From: DATAEY01 sp038199035
GTDB taxonomy: Bacteria > Actinomycetota > Thermoleophilia > Solirubrobacterales > Solirubrobacteraceae
Length of the DNA stretch: 64,000 bases
Reading direction: 5' to 3'
Assembly (NCBI GenBank): GCA_038199035.1
Contig: JBBPZM010000069.1
Coordinates: 11,693 to 75,692 of the forward strand
The notes under the pieces are model-generated. The model made no database searches. It was not told the origin of the DNA and saw nothing but the letters and a program-made list of their open reading frames with translations. A program made the translations under genes and the position numbers. Positions 1 to 9,875 of this stretch are shown piece after piece. How positions within the stretch are numbered: position 1 is the stretch's first letter; each line of letters opens with the position of its first letter.

Positions 1-8
1 GTCGCTGG

Positions 9-164
9 CCAGGACGCAGCGAGCGCCGCGTGCTCCGCACGCAAGCGAGCGAGGACGCCGGAGACGCCGGGCTGACCGGCGAGCGACTCCGGGTGGCTGA
101 CAAGGACGCAGCGAGCGTGGCGTGCTCCGCACGCGAGCGAGCGAGGACGCCGTCAGACGCCCGG
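9..164. repeat. Two copies of a dispersed GC-rich hairpin repeat
   Basis: Two direct copies, about 9-69 and 100-164, share the cores AGGACGCAGCGAGCG (11-25 and 103-117) and GTGCTCCGCACGC, then a GCGAGCGAGGACGCC tail. Each contains the stem GCGTGC / GCACGC around a TCC loop. Related copies occur at 14532-14685 and 16333-16403, always between genes. The stem persists while the loop changes between copies, which suggests a structured intergenic element. It lies just downstream of the cspA stop; function unknown. Confidence 0.7.
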
Positions 165-177
165 AGACGCCGCCCGG

Positions 178-381
178 TCAGACCGGCGAGACGTTGACGG
201 CCTTTGGCCCCTTGTCCCCGGCCTCCTCCTCATAGGAGACCTTGGCGCCCTCGGCCAGCGAGCGGAAGCCGTCGCCGCCGATGCCGCTGAAGTGGACGAA
301 GAGGTCGCGACCGCCCTCGTCGGGCGTGATGAAGCCGAAGCCCTTGTCGTCGTTGAACCACTTGACGGTGCCAGTTGGCAT
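178..381 (-). CDS. cspA: Cold-shock protein, CspA family
   Basis: A 67-residue single cold-shock domain, the family's normal length. It has RNP1 (KGFGFI, about residues 14-19) and RNP2 (LFVHFS), the nucleic-acid-binding motifs of this OB fold, and starts MPTGTVKWFND. Proteins of this family bind single-stranded RNA/DNA and melt RNA structure in the cytoplasm. The ATG at 381 is chosen over an in-frame start five codons upstream because GGAGGATC sits directly before it. The 129 bases between it and the HIT gene would hold the promoter and leader. Hairpin repeats follow the stop codon. Confidence 0.95.
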   Translation of the reverse strand: MPTGTVKWFNDDKGFGFITPDEGGRDLFVHFSGIGGDGFRSLAEGAKVSYEEEAGDKGPKAVNVSPV

Positions 382-525
382 GTGATCCTCCCCCACGAGT
401 GGGCGTGCTGCCTACGCTGAGGCCTTGAGCGAGACCCGACCTGCGAACGGCCCGCACATCGTGTTTGGCCGGAGCGTCCCGGCCCGAACGCGGGCAACCT
501 AGCACGCACGCCCGCCGGGGCCGAC

Positions 526-936
526 TCAGCCGCGCAGTTGCCGCGCCGCCGCGGCGATCTCCTCGCGGTCCCCCTCGCTCGGCGTCCACGGGAGCTTGAG
601 CGGATCGTCGGCATAGCGCGGGATGACATGGATGTGGAAGTGGAAGACGGTCTGCCACGCCGCCCGACCGCACGAGTTGAGCAGGTTTACCCCGTCGGCT
701 CCCAGCCGCTCACCGGCCCGGCCGGCCAGGCGCTGGGCAGCGGTCATGCAGGCCGCCAGGTCGTCAGGGCCCATCTCGAGCAGGTTGGTCACGTGTGCGC
801 GCGGGACGACGAGGGCATGGCCCCGGGTCGCCGGGCTGATGTCCATGAACGCGACCGTGCGCTCGTCGGATTCGATGACCTCGGCCGGGAGCTCGCCGGC
901 CACGATCTTGCAGAAGATGCAGTCCTCGGAGGCCAC
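526..936 (-). CDS. HIT family nucleotide hydrolase/transferase
   Basis: 136 residues beginning with CIFCKI, which is typical of HIT proteins, and carrying the histidine triad HFHIHVIPR near residue 100; the middle triad His is the catalytic nucleophile in the family. HIT proteins hydrolyse nucleoside phosphoramidates or dinucleotides (Hint/Fhit type); the exact substrate cannot be read from sequence. It lies 68 bases downstream of cca on the same strand, so it may be the last gene of the glmS-nnr-alr-cca run. Family assignment is firm. Confidence 0.93.
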   Translation of the reverse strand: MASEDCIFCKIVAGELPAEVIESDERTVAFMDISPATRGHALVVPRAHVTNLLEMGPDDLAACMTAAQRLAGRAGERLGADGVNLLNSCGRAAWQTVFHFHIHVIPRYADDPLKLPWTPSEGDREEIAAAARQLRG

Positions 937-1004
937 GCGCGGGGAGCCTATCGGCGAGGCGACGCTCAGCGGCGAGGGCGGCTCAGCGGCCCGAGCAAAT
1001 CGCC

Positions 1005-2417
1005 TCAGCGGGAACGGGACTCGGCCGCCGCACCGCCCGAGAGCTCCCGGGCCAGGGCGACCGCGTCCTTGGCCGAGGCGATCTCCCCCGCGAACTGCGC
1101 CGCCTCGAGCTCGCCCAGGAGGCGACCGACCTCGGGGCCTGGGCGCAGGCCGAGGGCCGCCGCCAGGTCGTCGCCGCGCACCAGGGGCGGGGGCGGACCC
1201 TGAGCCCGCCAGCGCAACGCCTCCCCGAGCAGCGCGCGGGCGAGGTCCAGGTGCGCGGCGATCGCCGCGGGGGCGCGCCGGCCCCGGGTGGCCAGCCGGT
1301 CGGCCACCGAGAGGACCGTGACGTCGACCTCCACCGGATCGCAGGCGCGCAGGTAGCCGTGCACCGCCCGCCGCGAGAGGGGCTGCTCGTGCACGAGGAA
1401 GCCCAGCCTCAGGTGGTGGCGGGCCAGCGCGGCGACGTGCGAGCGCAGCCGCTCGGAGGTGCGAAGGCGGGTCAGCACCTCATGCGCCAGCCCGGCGCCC
1501 CGCTCGTCGTGGCCGATGAAGGTGACCCGTCCCGCGGCGTTGCGCCCCAGGGTCGACGGCTTGGCGACGTCGTGGAGCAGCGCGCCCAGCCGCAGGGCGC
1601 CCCCGCGGGTGAGCTCGTCGCCCAGCGGCTCGGCCAGGACGCCGGCCACCGTCGCCGCGTGCTCGCCCAGGGCGGGCTCGGGGTCGCGCTCCAGCGACAC
1701 CACCTCGTCCAGCACGGCCAGGGTGTGGTCGTGGACGTCGAGGTGGTGGTAGGCGCTCTGCTCTACGCCCCGCAGGGCGCTGAGCTCGGGCAGGACGACG
1801 GACGTCCCTCCCACCCGCTCCATCAGCTCGAGCCCGGCCAGCGGGTCGGGCGCGCACACGACTCCTCGCAGCTCGGCGAAGGCCCGCTCCGGCGCCACCG
1901 CGGACAGGCCGCCGGCGGCGGCCCGGGCCCCCGCGACCGTATCGGCGTCGACCTCCAGCTCGAGCTGGCAGGCCAGGCGGGCGGCCCGCAGCACGCGGAG
2001 CGGGTCCTGCGAGAAAGCGCCGGGAGCGACCATCCTCAGCCGCCGCGCCTCGAGGTCGGCGCGGCCGCCGTGGGGGTCGACCAGCTCCCCTCCCCCCAGC
2101 GGCTCGGCCATCGCGTTGATCGTGAAGTCGCGCCGGGCGAGGTCCTGCCCGAGGTCGCCCTCGAGCGGCATGAAGTCGACGTGCCACGAGGCTCCGGGGG
2201 CGACGACGCGCCAGGCCGCGTGGCGCTCGGAGAGCGGGAAGGCCGCACCCGCGCAGGCGCGGGCCAGCCGCCGGGCGGCGGGCTCGGGATCGCCGGCCAC
2301 GGCGAGGTCGACGTCGTCGGTGTGGCGACCGAGCAGGCGATCGCGCAGGGCGCCGCCGACCACCCAGGCCGGTGTGTCGCCCAGCGCCCCGCGCGCCGTG
2401 GCCAGGATCTGGTTCAC
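1005..2417 (-). CDS. cca: CCA tRNA nucleotidyltransferase / poly(A) polymerase family with HD domain
   Basis: 470 residues. The N-terminal nucleotidyltransferase head has GGALRD (about 21-26) and the metal-binding pair in DDVDLAV, followed by RRDFTINAMA and DPHGG, which are class II CCA-adding enzyme motifs. A C-terminal HD phosphohydrolase-like domain shows LLHDVAKP. The enzyme would add or repair the 3' CCA of tRNAs; an archetypal poly(A) polymerase activity is the alternative within this family. The start is GTG at 2417, overlapping the alr stop by four bases (GTGA), so translation is probably coupled to alr. Confidence 0.9.
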   Translation of the reverse strand: MNQILATARGALGDTPAWVVGGALRDRLLGRHTDDVDLAVAGDPEPAARRLARACAGAAFPLSERHAAWRVVAPGASWHVDFMPLEGDLGQDLARRDFTINAMAEPLGGGELVDPHGGRADLEARRLRMVAPGAFSQDPLRVLRAARLACQLELEVDADTVAGARAAAGGLSAVAPERAFAELRGVVCAPDPLAGLELMERVGGTSVVLPELSALRGVEQSAYHHLDVHDHTLAVLDEVVSLERDPEPALGEHAATVAGVLAEPLGDELTRGGALRLGALLHDVAKPSTLGRNAAGRVTFIGHDERGAGLAHEVLTRLRTSERLRSHVAALARHHLRLGFLVHEQPLSRRAVHGYLRACDPVEVDVTVLSVADRLATRGRRAPAAIAAHLDLARALLGEALRWRAQGPPPPLVRGDDLAAALGLRPGPEVGRLLGELEAAQFAGEIASAKDAVALARELSGGAAAESRSR

Positions 2418-3538
2418 GCTGGCTCACCGTCGCGGTGGTAGGCGCGGGGCACCCTGGGGCTCAGGCCGCAGGTGATCTCGTAGTTGATCGTGTCCAGGCG
2501 CGCCGCCACCTCCTCGGCGGTGATGCGCTCGTCGCCGTCGGCGCCGATCAGAACCGCGCGGGCGCCGGACTCGACGTCGGCGCCGGGGCCCAGTTCGACC
2601 GTGAGGTTGTCCATCGAGATCGTGCCGACCAGCGGGCGGCGGCGGCCTGCGACGAGCACGTCGGCGTTGTTGGTCAGGCCGCGGCGCACGCCGTCGCCGT
2701 AGCCGATCGGTAGCACTCCGAGCAACGTCGGGCGCCGCGCCACGAAGTGCCGCCCGTAGCCCGCACTCTCGCCGGGGGCGCAGGGCTTGACGTCGGCCAC
2801 GTAGGAGTGCAGCTCGAGCGCGGGCTCGAGCCTACGCCGGGCGGGGTCCTCGTGGAACGGGTCCATACCGTAGACGGCGATGCCGCAGCGGACGAGGTCG
2901 AGGTGGGAGGCGGGCTCGCGCAGGGTGGCCGCGCTGTTGGCGGCGTGGCGCAGCAGCCCCGGATGCTCGCGCCTCAGCGGCGTGGCCCAGGCGTTGAAGC
3001 GCTCGAGCTGCGCGGCCAGGAACCCGCCGTCGTCGGGGTCGTCGGCCGTGGCGAAGTGGGTCATCGCGCCGGCCAGTGCGAGCCCCGGCGGGGCGTCGAC
3101 GGCCGCGGCCACGCGGTCCGCCTCCTCGGAGTCGCGCGTGCCGAGCCTCCCCATCCCGCTGTCGAGCTTGACGTGCACCCCCACCGGCTCCCCCTCGCCA
3201 GCCCGGGCGGCGATCGCGGCCACGAAGGTCTCGCGCCAGGCCACCACGTCGGCCCGGGCGCCGAGCGCCACGTCAAGCTCGGAGAGGGTGAGCGCACCCA
3301 TGACCAGGATCCGTCCGTCGAGCCCGCCGTCGCGCAGGGCGCCGGCCTCCTGCGCGGTGGCCACGGCCAGCCACGCCGCGCCACCGGCCCGGGCGGCGCG
3401 CGCGCAGGCCCCGGCCCCGTGGCCGTAGCCGTCGGCCTTGACCACGGCGGCCAGGAGCGCCCCGCCGGTGAGCTCGCCGGCCAGCCGCGCGCAGTTGCGC
3501 TCGATCGCCGCCACGTTGACGGCGGCCAGCGCACGCAT
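2414..3538 (-). CDS. alr: Alanine racemase
   Basis: 374 residues, usual length. PLP-dependent interconversion of L- and D-alanine for peptidoglycan. The PLP lysine is in VVKADGYGHG (Lys34), and the catalytic tyrosine region is SAGYGRHFVA followed by LPIGYGDGV; SMDNLTVELG is the usual C-terminal motif. The ATG at 3538 overlaps the nnr stop (TGATG); a longer in-frame upstream reading is Arg/Pro-rich and lies antisense-like inside nnr, so it is rejected. The 3' end overlaps the cca start. Confidence 0.96.
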   Translation of the reverse strand: MRALAAVNVAAIERNCARLAGELTGGALLAAVVKADGYGHGAGACARAARAGGAAWLAVATAQEAGALRDGGLDGRILVMGALTLSELDVALGARADVVAWRETFVAAIAARAGEGEPVGVHVKLDSGMGRLGTRDSEEADRVAAAVDAPPGLALAGAMTHFATADDPDDGGFLAAQLERFNAWATPLRREHPGLLRHAANSAATLREPASHLDLVRCGIAVYGMDPFHEDPARRRLEPALELHSYVADVKPCAPGESAGYGRHFVARRPTLLGVLPIGYGDGVRRGLTNNADVLVAGRRRPLVGTISMDNLTVELGPGADVESGARAVLIGADGDERITAEEVAARLDTINYEITCGLSPRVPRAYHRDGEPA

Positions 3539-5067
3539 CAGCCGCCCTGGCGGCCGGCGCCGCGCCGGGCCTGGGGCAGCGCTTCGATCACGTCGCGGGC
3601 GATCACGCCCTCGGCGCCCCGCTCGCGCCCCGCCCAGGCGCCGGCCTCGCCGTGGAGGTGGACCCCCGCGCACGCCGCGGTGAAGGGACCGAGGCCCTTG
3701 GCCAGCATGGCCGCGACCACGCCCGAGAGGACGTCCCCGGTGCCCGCGGTGGCCAGCGCCGGGCTGCCGCCCGCGCTGACGGCGACCCGTCCGTCGGGAT
3801 CGGCCACCAGGGTGTCGTCGCCCTTGAGGACCACGACCGCCTGCGCCGTCCGCGCGGCCTCCCGGACCCGACCGAGGCGATCGGCCTCGATCGCCTTCGA
3901 GTCGACCCCCAGCAGCCGGCCCAGCTCTCCGGCATGGGGAGTGAGGACGGCCGGGCCCGGGCGCGATCGCAGGTCGGCCAGCCGCCCGGCGTGGGCGTTG
4001 AGCCCGTCGGCGTCGAGCAGGACCGGCGCCTCCACCCGCGCGGCCAGCGCTCGCACCAGCTCCACGGTGTCGGCCACGCGGCCGATCCCGGGCCCGAGCA
4101 CGACGGCGTCGGCCCGCGCCGCCGCCTCGAGCGCCGGCTCGAGCGCACCGCCGGCCAGGGCGCCGTCACGGTCGGGCAGCTGACGGGTCATCGCCTCCAG
4201 GAGGCGCAGCTCGAACACGAGGTCCAGCGAGGCGGGAATCAGGGCGGTGACGTAGCCCGCGCCCGCCCGCGCCGCTGCCTCGCTGGCCAGGCAGGGAGCG
4301 CCCGTCAGCCCCCGCGAACCACCGATCACCGCCACCGCCCCCTCGCTGAACTTGGTCGAGGCGGCGTGGCGGGCAGGGATCTCGTCCAGCACCGCCGCGC
4401 CGATGAGCCCGACGTCGGCCCCTCCCGGCGCCCCCTCGGGACTGCCGATCTCCACCACCCGGACCTCCCCGGCATGGGCCTTGCCCGGCGCGACGTAGAG
4501 CCCCGGCTTGGCGGCGTGGAAGGTCGCGGTCGCGAGGGCGCGCACGGCCGCGCCCTCGACGCGGCCGGTCGAGGCGTCCACCCCGCTGGGCACGTCGGCC
4601 GCCACCACCGGCACGCCGGCCGCCTCGATGGCCGCGATCGCCCCGGCCACGGGCTCGCGCGGCGCCCCCGAGAACCCCGTGCCGAGGAGGGCGTCGACCA
4701 CGAGGCTCGCCCCGTCGAGGGCGCTGGGGTCGAAGGGCTCGGGGCCCGCGCCCGGAAGGCGGCCGAGGTTCTCGGCGGCGTCGCCCTCGAAGTCCTCGGG
4801 CGCGGCGACGCAGAGCACGCTCACCTCGACGCCCTCCTGGCGCAGCACCCGCGCGGCGACCAGGCCGTCGCCCCCGTTGTTGCCCTTGCCGCAGACGACG
4901 GCGACCCGGCCCCGGGGCGCCTGCTGGGCGACCAGGGCGGCCAGGCCGACGCCCGCCCGCTCCATGAGCTCGAGCGAGGCCACGCCCCGCTCCTCGATCG
5001 CCCACGCGTCCACCGCGCGCATCCGGGGCGCGTCGAGCAGCGGATGCAGCCACGCGGGCAGCGACAC
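3538..5067 (-). CDS. nnr: Bifunctional NAD(P)H-hydrate epimerase / ADP-dependent dehydratase
   Basis: 509 residues with the two domains of metabolite-repair Nnr. The N-terminal epimerase half (about 1-215) has CGKGNNGGDGLVAARVL. The C-terminal ribokinase-like dehydratase half (about 225-500) has GGSRGLTGAP, LTPHAGELGRLLG and GTGDVLSGVVAAML. It restores hydrated, inactive NAD(P)H. It starts at GTG 5067 and overlaps alr by one base. An nnr-alr neighbourhood is common in Actinomycetota. About 146 bases separate it from glmS with no convincing gene between. Confidence 0.95.
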   Translation of the reverse strand: MSLPAWLHPLLDAPRMRAVDAWAIEERGVASLELMERAGVGLAALVAQQAPRGRVAVVCGKGNNGGDGLVAARVLRQEGVEVSVLCVAAPEDFEGDAAENLGRLPGAGPEPFDPSALDGASLVVDALLGTGFSGAPREPVAGAIAAIEAAGVPVVAADVPSGVDASTGRVEGAAVRALATATFHAAKPGLYVAPGKAHAGEVRVVEIGSPEGAPGGADVGLIGAAVLDEIPARHAASTKFSEGAVAVIGGSRGLTGAPCLASEAAARAGAGYVTALIPASLDLVFELRLLEAMTRQLPDRDGALAGGALEPALEAAARADAVVLGPGIGRVADTVELVRALAARVEAPVLLDADGLNAHAGRLADLRSRPGPAVLTPHAGELGRLLGVDSKAIEADRLGRVREAARTAQAVVVLKGDDTLVADPDGRVAVSAGGSPALATAGTGDVLSGVVAAMLAKGLGPFTAACAGVHLHGEAGAWAGRERGAEGVIARDVIEALPQARRGAGRQGG

Positions 5068-5213
5068 CGCTGCGATGCTAGATGAGCGATTCCCCGGCGC
5101 CGCGCCGCGCCGGGAGCGCCTACCCTGGGTGCTCGCCCGCGACGTCGCGCTCGCCCCACTCCCACAGGGCCACCACCCCCTCGGTCAGCCGCGCCGAGGG
5201 CGGCGGGAAGGGA

Positions 5214-7073
<1,860 letters not shown>

Positions 7074-7079
7074 GAGCGA

Positions 7080-7128
7080 CCTCCGAGGAAGCGAAAGCCG
7101 CCATCCGGCGGCTCACCCGTCTGACGGG
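7080..7128 (-). promoter_or_regulatory. Structured glmS leader: three consecutive hairpins, one holding the Shine-Dalgarno
   Basis: Read in the glmS direction, 7128-7116 forms CCCGT / ACGGG, 7113-7096 forms AGCCGCC / GGCGGCT with a GGAT loop, and 7088-7080 forms CCTC / GAGG, in which the GAGG is the ribosome binding site 7-10 bases before the ATG. Such stacking could occlude or expose the binding site. No known riboswitch or glmS-ribozyme core was recognised. Confidence 0.45.
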
Positions 7129-7215
7129 GGAAGCCATGATAGTGGCCTCGGAAACCGGCCACGATCCGCTCGGGCCCAGCACATCGCTGGCCGATGGCCT
7201 AGGGTCCGGGCCGGC

Positions 7216-9186
7216 ATGAGCAGGGTCAAGGAGCGCAAGCCCCGGCGGGCTCCGGTGCGTCCGTGCGGGCGGGATCGACCCGAGCGCGTGCTGGTCCTGT
7301 GCGCCAACATCGGCGAGGGGCACGCGGCCGCCGCGCGCGCGACCGCGGAGCAGGTCCGCCGCCGCCGCCCGGGCGCCGAGGTGGTGATCGAGGACGGCAT
7401 CGCGGCGATGGGGTCCCTTCCCCGCTGGGCGCTGGAGACCAACTCGCGCGTCCAGTTCCGCTGGCTTCCGGGGATGTTCACCCTCACCTACCTGCTGCTC
7501 ATGCACTGTGGGCCCGCCCGCCGATTGGGGATGTTCCTCCTCAATGCCGTGGGCGGGGGGCTCCTGCTCGAGCGCATCCGCGGGCACCGGCCCGACGTCG
7601 TGGTCTCCACCTATCCGGTGGTGACCGCCCTGCTGGGCCGGATGCGCGAGCGGGGGGAGCTCGAGGTGCCCGTCGTGGCGACGATCACCGACCTGACGGG
7701 CCTGTTCTTCTGGGCCCACCCGGGCGTCGACCTCCACCTGGCGGCCTACGAGGAGTCCCTGCACATGGTCGAGCGGATCGCCGGGCCGGGCCGGGCCCAC
7801 TGGATCCAGCCGCTGATCGCCTCGGAGTTCCTCTCCCCGCGCTCGCGCGCGCAGGCACGCAGGACGCTGAGCCTCGCGGACTCGGACAAGGTGGTCCTCG
7901 TCTCGGGCGGAGGCTGGGGCGTGGGCGACCTCGAGGGAGCGGTCCGCACGGCGCGCGAGGTGCAAGACGCCACCGTGCTCTGCGTGTGCGGGCGAAACGA
8001 GGCGGTCCGCGAGCGCCTGACCGATGCGTTCCTGGGCGACGAGCGCGTCCGGGTCCTGGGCTTCGCGCTCAACATGAGCGACCTGCTGGCGGCGGCCAAC
8101 GTGGTCGTGCACTCCACCGGCGGGGTCACGTGCCTGGAGGCTCGCGCCCGCGACTGCCCGGTCGTCGTCTACGGCTTCCCGGTGGGCCATGCTCGGGCCA
8201 ACGCCAGGGCGATGGACCGGCTGGGGCTGGTCAGGCAGGCGGGCTCCCGGCGAGCCCTCACCCGGGCGCTCGAGGAGGCGCTAGGGCGCTCCCCTTCTCC
8301 GGCGCCCCTGGCCGATGCGCTGCCCGACGCCGGCGCCCTCGTCGTCGCCGCGCGCCCGGCGCCGCGCCCCGCCCCCCAGCCGCGCAGCCTGGTGCGACAG
8401 CCCCTGGCCTGGGCGGCGGCCTCCGTGCTGCTCACCGGCTGGCTGCTGCTAAGCGACGATCCCTATCCCGTGATCGCGCGGGCCTTCGAGGCCGAGCCGC
8501 TGACCACGCTGAGCACCTCGCGCCCCCAGGTCGGCCTCGTCATCGAGGCGCCCGCCTCCGACATGCCGGCGGTGGCCGCCGACCTGCGGCGTCGCCATGC
8601 CCGCGCGTCGTTCGCGGCCACGGAGTCGCTCCCCGCCTGCACGATGGCCGCGCTCAAGGGGTCAGGCGACGGCGTGCTGGCCGTCCCCGGGCCGAGGGGC
8701 ACGACCGCGTGGCTGCACACGAGCCGCTGGCTGCGGCGGCGCTCGTCGACCCTCGTGCCGCCCCGGGCGCTCTACCTCGTGCCCGACAAGGGCTTCTCCT
8801 TCGGCCAGTACGTGCTGGCCCGCGGCTACGGGCGACCGGTGAGGGGCGCGGTCCGGGTCGGGTCGGACCGGTCCGACCGGGCGTCGATCTCGCCACGGCC
8901 GGGGGAGATCGTCGTCGTGGAGCTGTCGCGCTGGCCGGGCCCGTCGCGCCGGTCGCTGTCCGAGGTGCTCGGCCGGCTCGACGAGGCCGGGCTGTCCGCC
9001 GTGCCGCTCGATGCGCTGGTCGCCCCCTCGGCGACGAGGACACCGACGGCGCGCGAGCCGGCCACCGCCACTGCGCCGCCCAGCGTGACGACCAGAGAGA
9101 CCAGGAACACGACGGTCCCGGGGCCGCTGAGCTGCCAGCTCTCGCCCGCGACCAGCGGGGCGAGCAGCACCGGAACCAGGACTTGA
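7216..9186 (+). CDS. MGDG-synthase-like glycosyltransferase fused to a degenerate NodB-type deacetylase domain
   Basis: 656 residues. Residues about 20-380 resemble the GT28/MGDG-synthase group: VLCANIGEGHAAAARA, RPDVVVSTYPVVTALLG, VATITDLTG and a C-terminal donor-binding stretch HSTGGVTCLEA. One membrane segment follows (about 395-413). Residues about 435-605 keep the layout of a polysaccharide deacetylase (VGLVIEAP, RASFAAT, YLVPDKGFS, PGEIVVVEL) but lack the Asp-Asp and His-x3-His metal ligands. Residues after about 605 are antisense to the transporter gene and probably not conserved. ATG 7216 is chosen because it begins the basic N-terminus; earlier in-frame starts lie in the glmS leader. 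Confidence 0.75.
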   Translation: MSRVKERKPRRAPVRPCGRDRPERVLVLCANIGEGHAAAARATAEQVRRRRPGAEVVIEDGIAAMGSLPRWALETNSRVQFRWLPGMFTLTYLLLMHCGPARRLGMFLLNAVGGGLLLERIRGHRPDVVVSTYPVVTALLGRMRERGELEVPVVATITDLTGLFFWAHPGVDLHLAAYEESLHMVERIAGPGRAHWIQPLIASEFLSPRSRAQARRTLSLADSDKVVLVSGGGWGVGDLEGAVRTAREVQDATVLCVCGRNEAVRERLTDAFLGDERVRVLGFALNMSDLLAAANVVVHSTGGVTCLEARARDCPVVVYGFPVGHARANARAMDRLGLVRQAGSRRALTRALEEALGRSPSPAPLADALPDAGALVVAARPAPRPAPQPRSLVRQPLAWAAASVLLTGWLLLSDDPYPVIARAFEAEPLTTLSTSRPQVGLVIEAPASDMPAVAADLRRRHARASFAATESLPACTMAALKGSGDGVLAVPGPRGTTAWLHTSRWLRRRSSTLVPPRALYLVPDKGFSFGQYVLARGYGRPVRGAVRVGSDRSDRASISPRPGEIVVVELSRWPGPSRRSLSEVLGRLDEAGLSAVPLDALVAPSATRTPTAREPATATAPPSVTTRETRNTTVPGPLSCQLSPATSGASSTGTRT

Positions 9187-9875
9187 ACCACGAAGACGAG
9201 CGGCACGACGCGGGTGGCCGGCTGGGACTGAAGGGCGCTCATCTCGCTGACTCCGCCGGCGGTCCCCACGGCCAGCACGGCCGCCACCCACGCCACCGCG
9301 GCCACGCCGGCGTCGGTCGCCAGGGCGTCGGAGACGAACTTGGTGGCCAGCGCGGCGTCGGCGTAGAACGCGCCCGCGCTCACCGCGACCAGCACGCTCG
9401 CCCGGGTGCGAGCCCCCAGCCCCAGGCAGGCGGCACCCCCCACCGCGACCGCGACGGCGGCCGCGATCTCGGTGACCAGGGCCGCGTGGCCGGCGACGCG
9501 CTCGGGCGCGGCGGTGGTGAGGCCGGCGACCCCGAGGATGACCGCCAGCACCGCGATGGCCTGCACCGCTCCCACCCGCTCCCGGAGGGTCCGGACGCCG
9601 GCGAGGAGGAGCACGACCAGGCCGACGGCGAGGGTGGGCTGGACCAGGCTCAGCGGGGCCAGCGAGAGGGCGGCGGCCTCCAGGCCCCAGCCGACGAGGA
9701 TGATGGCCGTGCCGGCGATCCAGCGCGGGCGCTGGACCAGCCGGCCCAGCAGCGAGAGCCGGAACGCGTATTGGGAGGGCACGCGCCTGGCGTCCAGCGC
9801 CTGCAGCACGACTCCTCCGTTGTAGAGCAGGGAGGCGGCAAGGGCGAGGCCCATGCCGAGCAGGCGGGCGGTCAT
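8826..9875 (-). CDS. DMT/NIPA-like multi-spanning membrane transporter
   Basis: 349 residues with about nine to ten hydrophobic segments. The N-terminus MTARLLGMGLALAASLLYN, then PRWIAGTAIILVGWGLE and LSLVQPTLAVGLVVLLL, match the drug/metabolite transporter superfamily, closest in feel to NIPA/EamA-type proteins; the substrate is unknown. The hydrophobic part ends near 9020. The last ~65 residues are Ser/Arg/Asp-rich and antisense to the glycosyltransferase, so the functional end may be earlier. Its ATG at 9875 shares the CATG with the divergent deacetylase start; an alternative ATG is at 9854. Confidence 0.7.
   Translation of the reverse strand: MTARLLGMGLALAASLLYNGGVVLQALDARRVPSQYAFRLSLLGRLVQRPRWIAGTAIILVGWGLEAAALSLAPLSLVQPTLAVGLVVLLLAGVRTLRERVGAVQAIAVLAVILGVAGLTTAAPERVAGHAALVTEIAAAVAVAVGGAACLGLGARTRASVLVAVSAGAFYADAALATKFVSDALATDAGVAAVAWVAAVLAVGTAGGVSEMSALQSQPATRVVPLVFVVQVLVPVLLAPLVAGESWQLSGPGTVVFLVSLVVTLGGAVAVAGSRAVGVLVAEGATSASSGTADSPASSSRPSTSDSDRRDGPGQRDSSTTTISPGRGEIDARSDRSDPTRTAPLTGRP

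Noticed and set aside
1..180. CRISPR array
   Set aside because: Two similar copies exist but spacing, length and lack of regular spacers do not fit; they are dispersed elements.
400..500. Possible tRNA upstream of cspA
   Set aside because: No T-loop consensus, no cloverleaf and no CCA end on either strand.
538..2441. Long plus-strand readings opposite HIT and cca
   Set aside because: They are Arg/Pro/Gly-rich mirrors of the real minus-strand genes with no motifs; the same holds for many long antisense readings in this window, for example opposite hyuA, guaA and glmS.
7074..7215. glmS ribozyme
   Set aside because: The leader is structured but too short, and no conserved core of the known ribozyme was recognised; it is a simple hairpin array.
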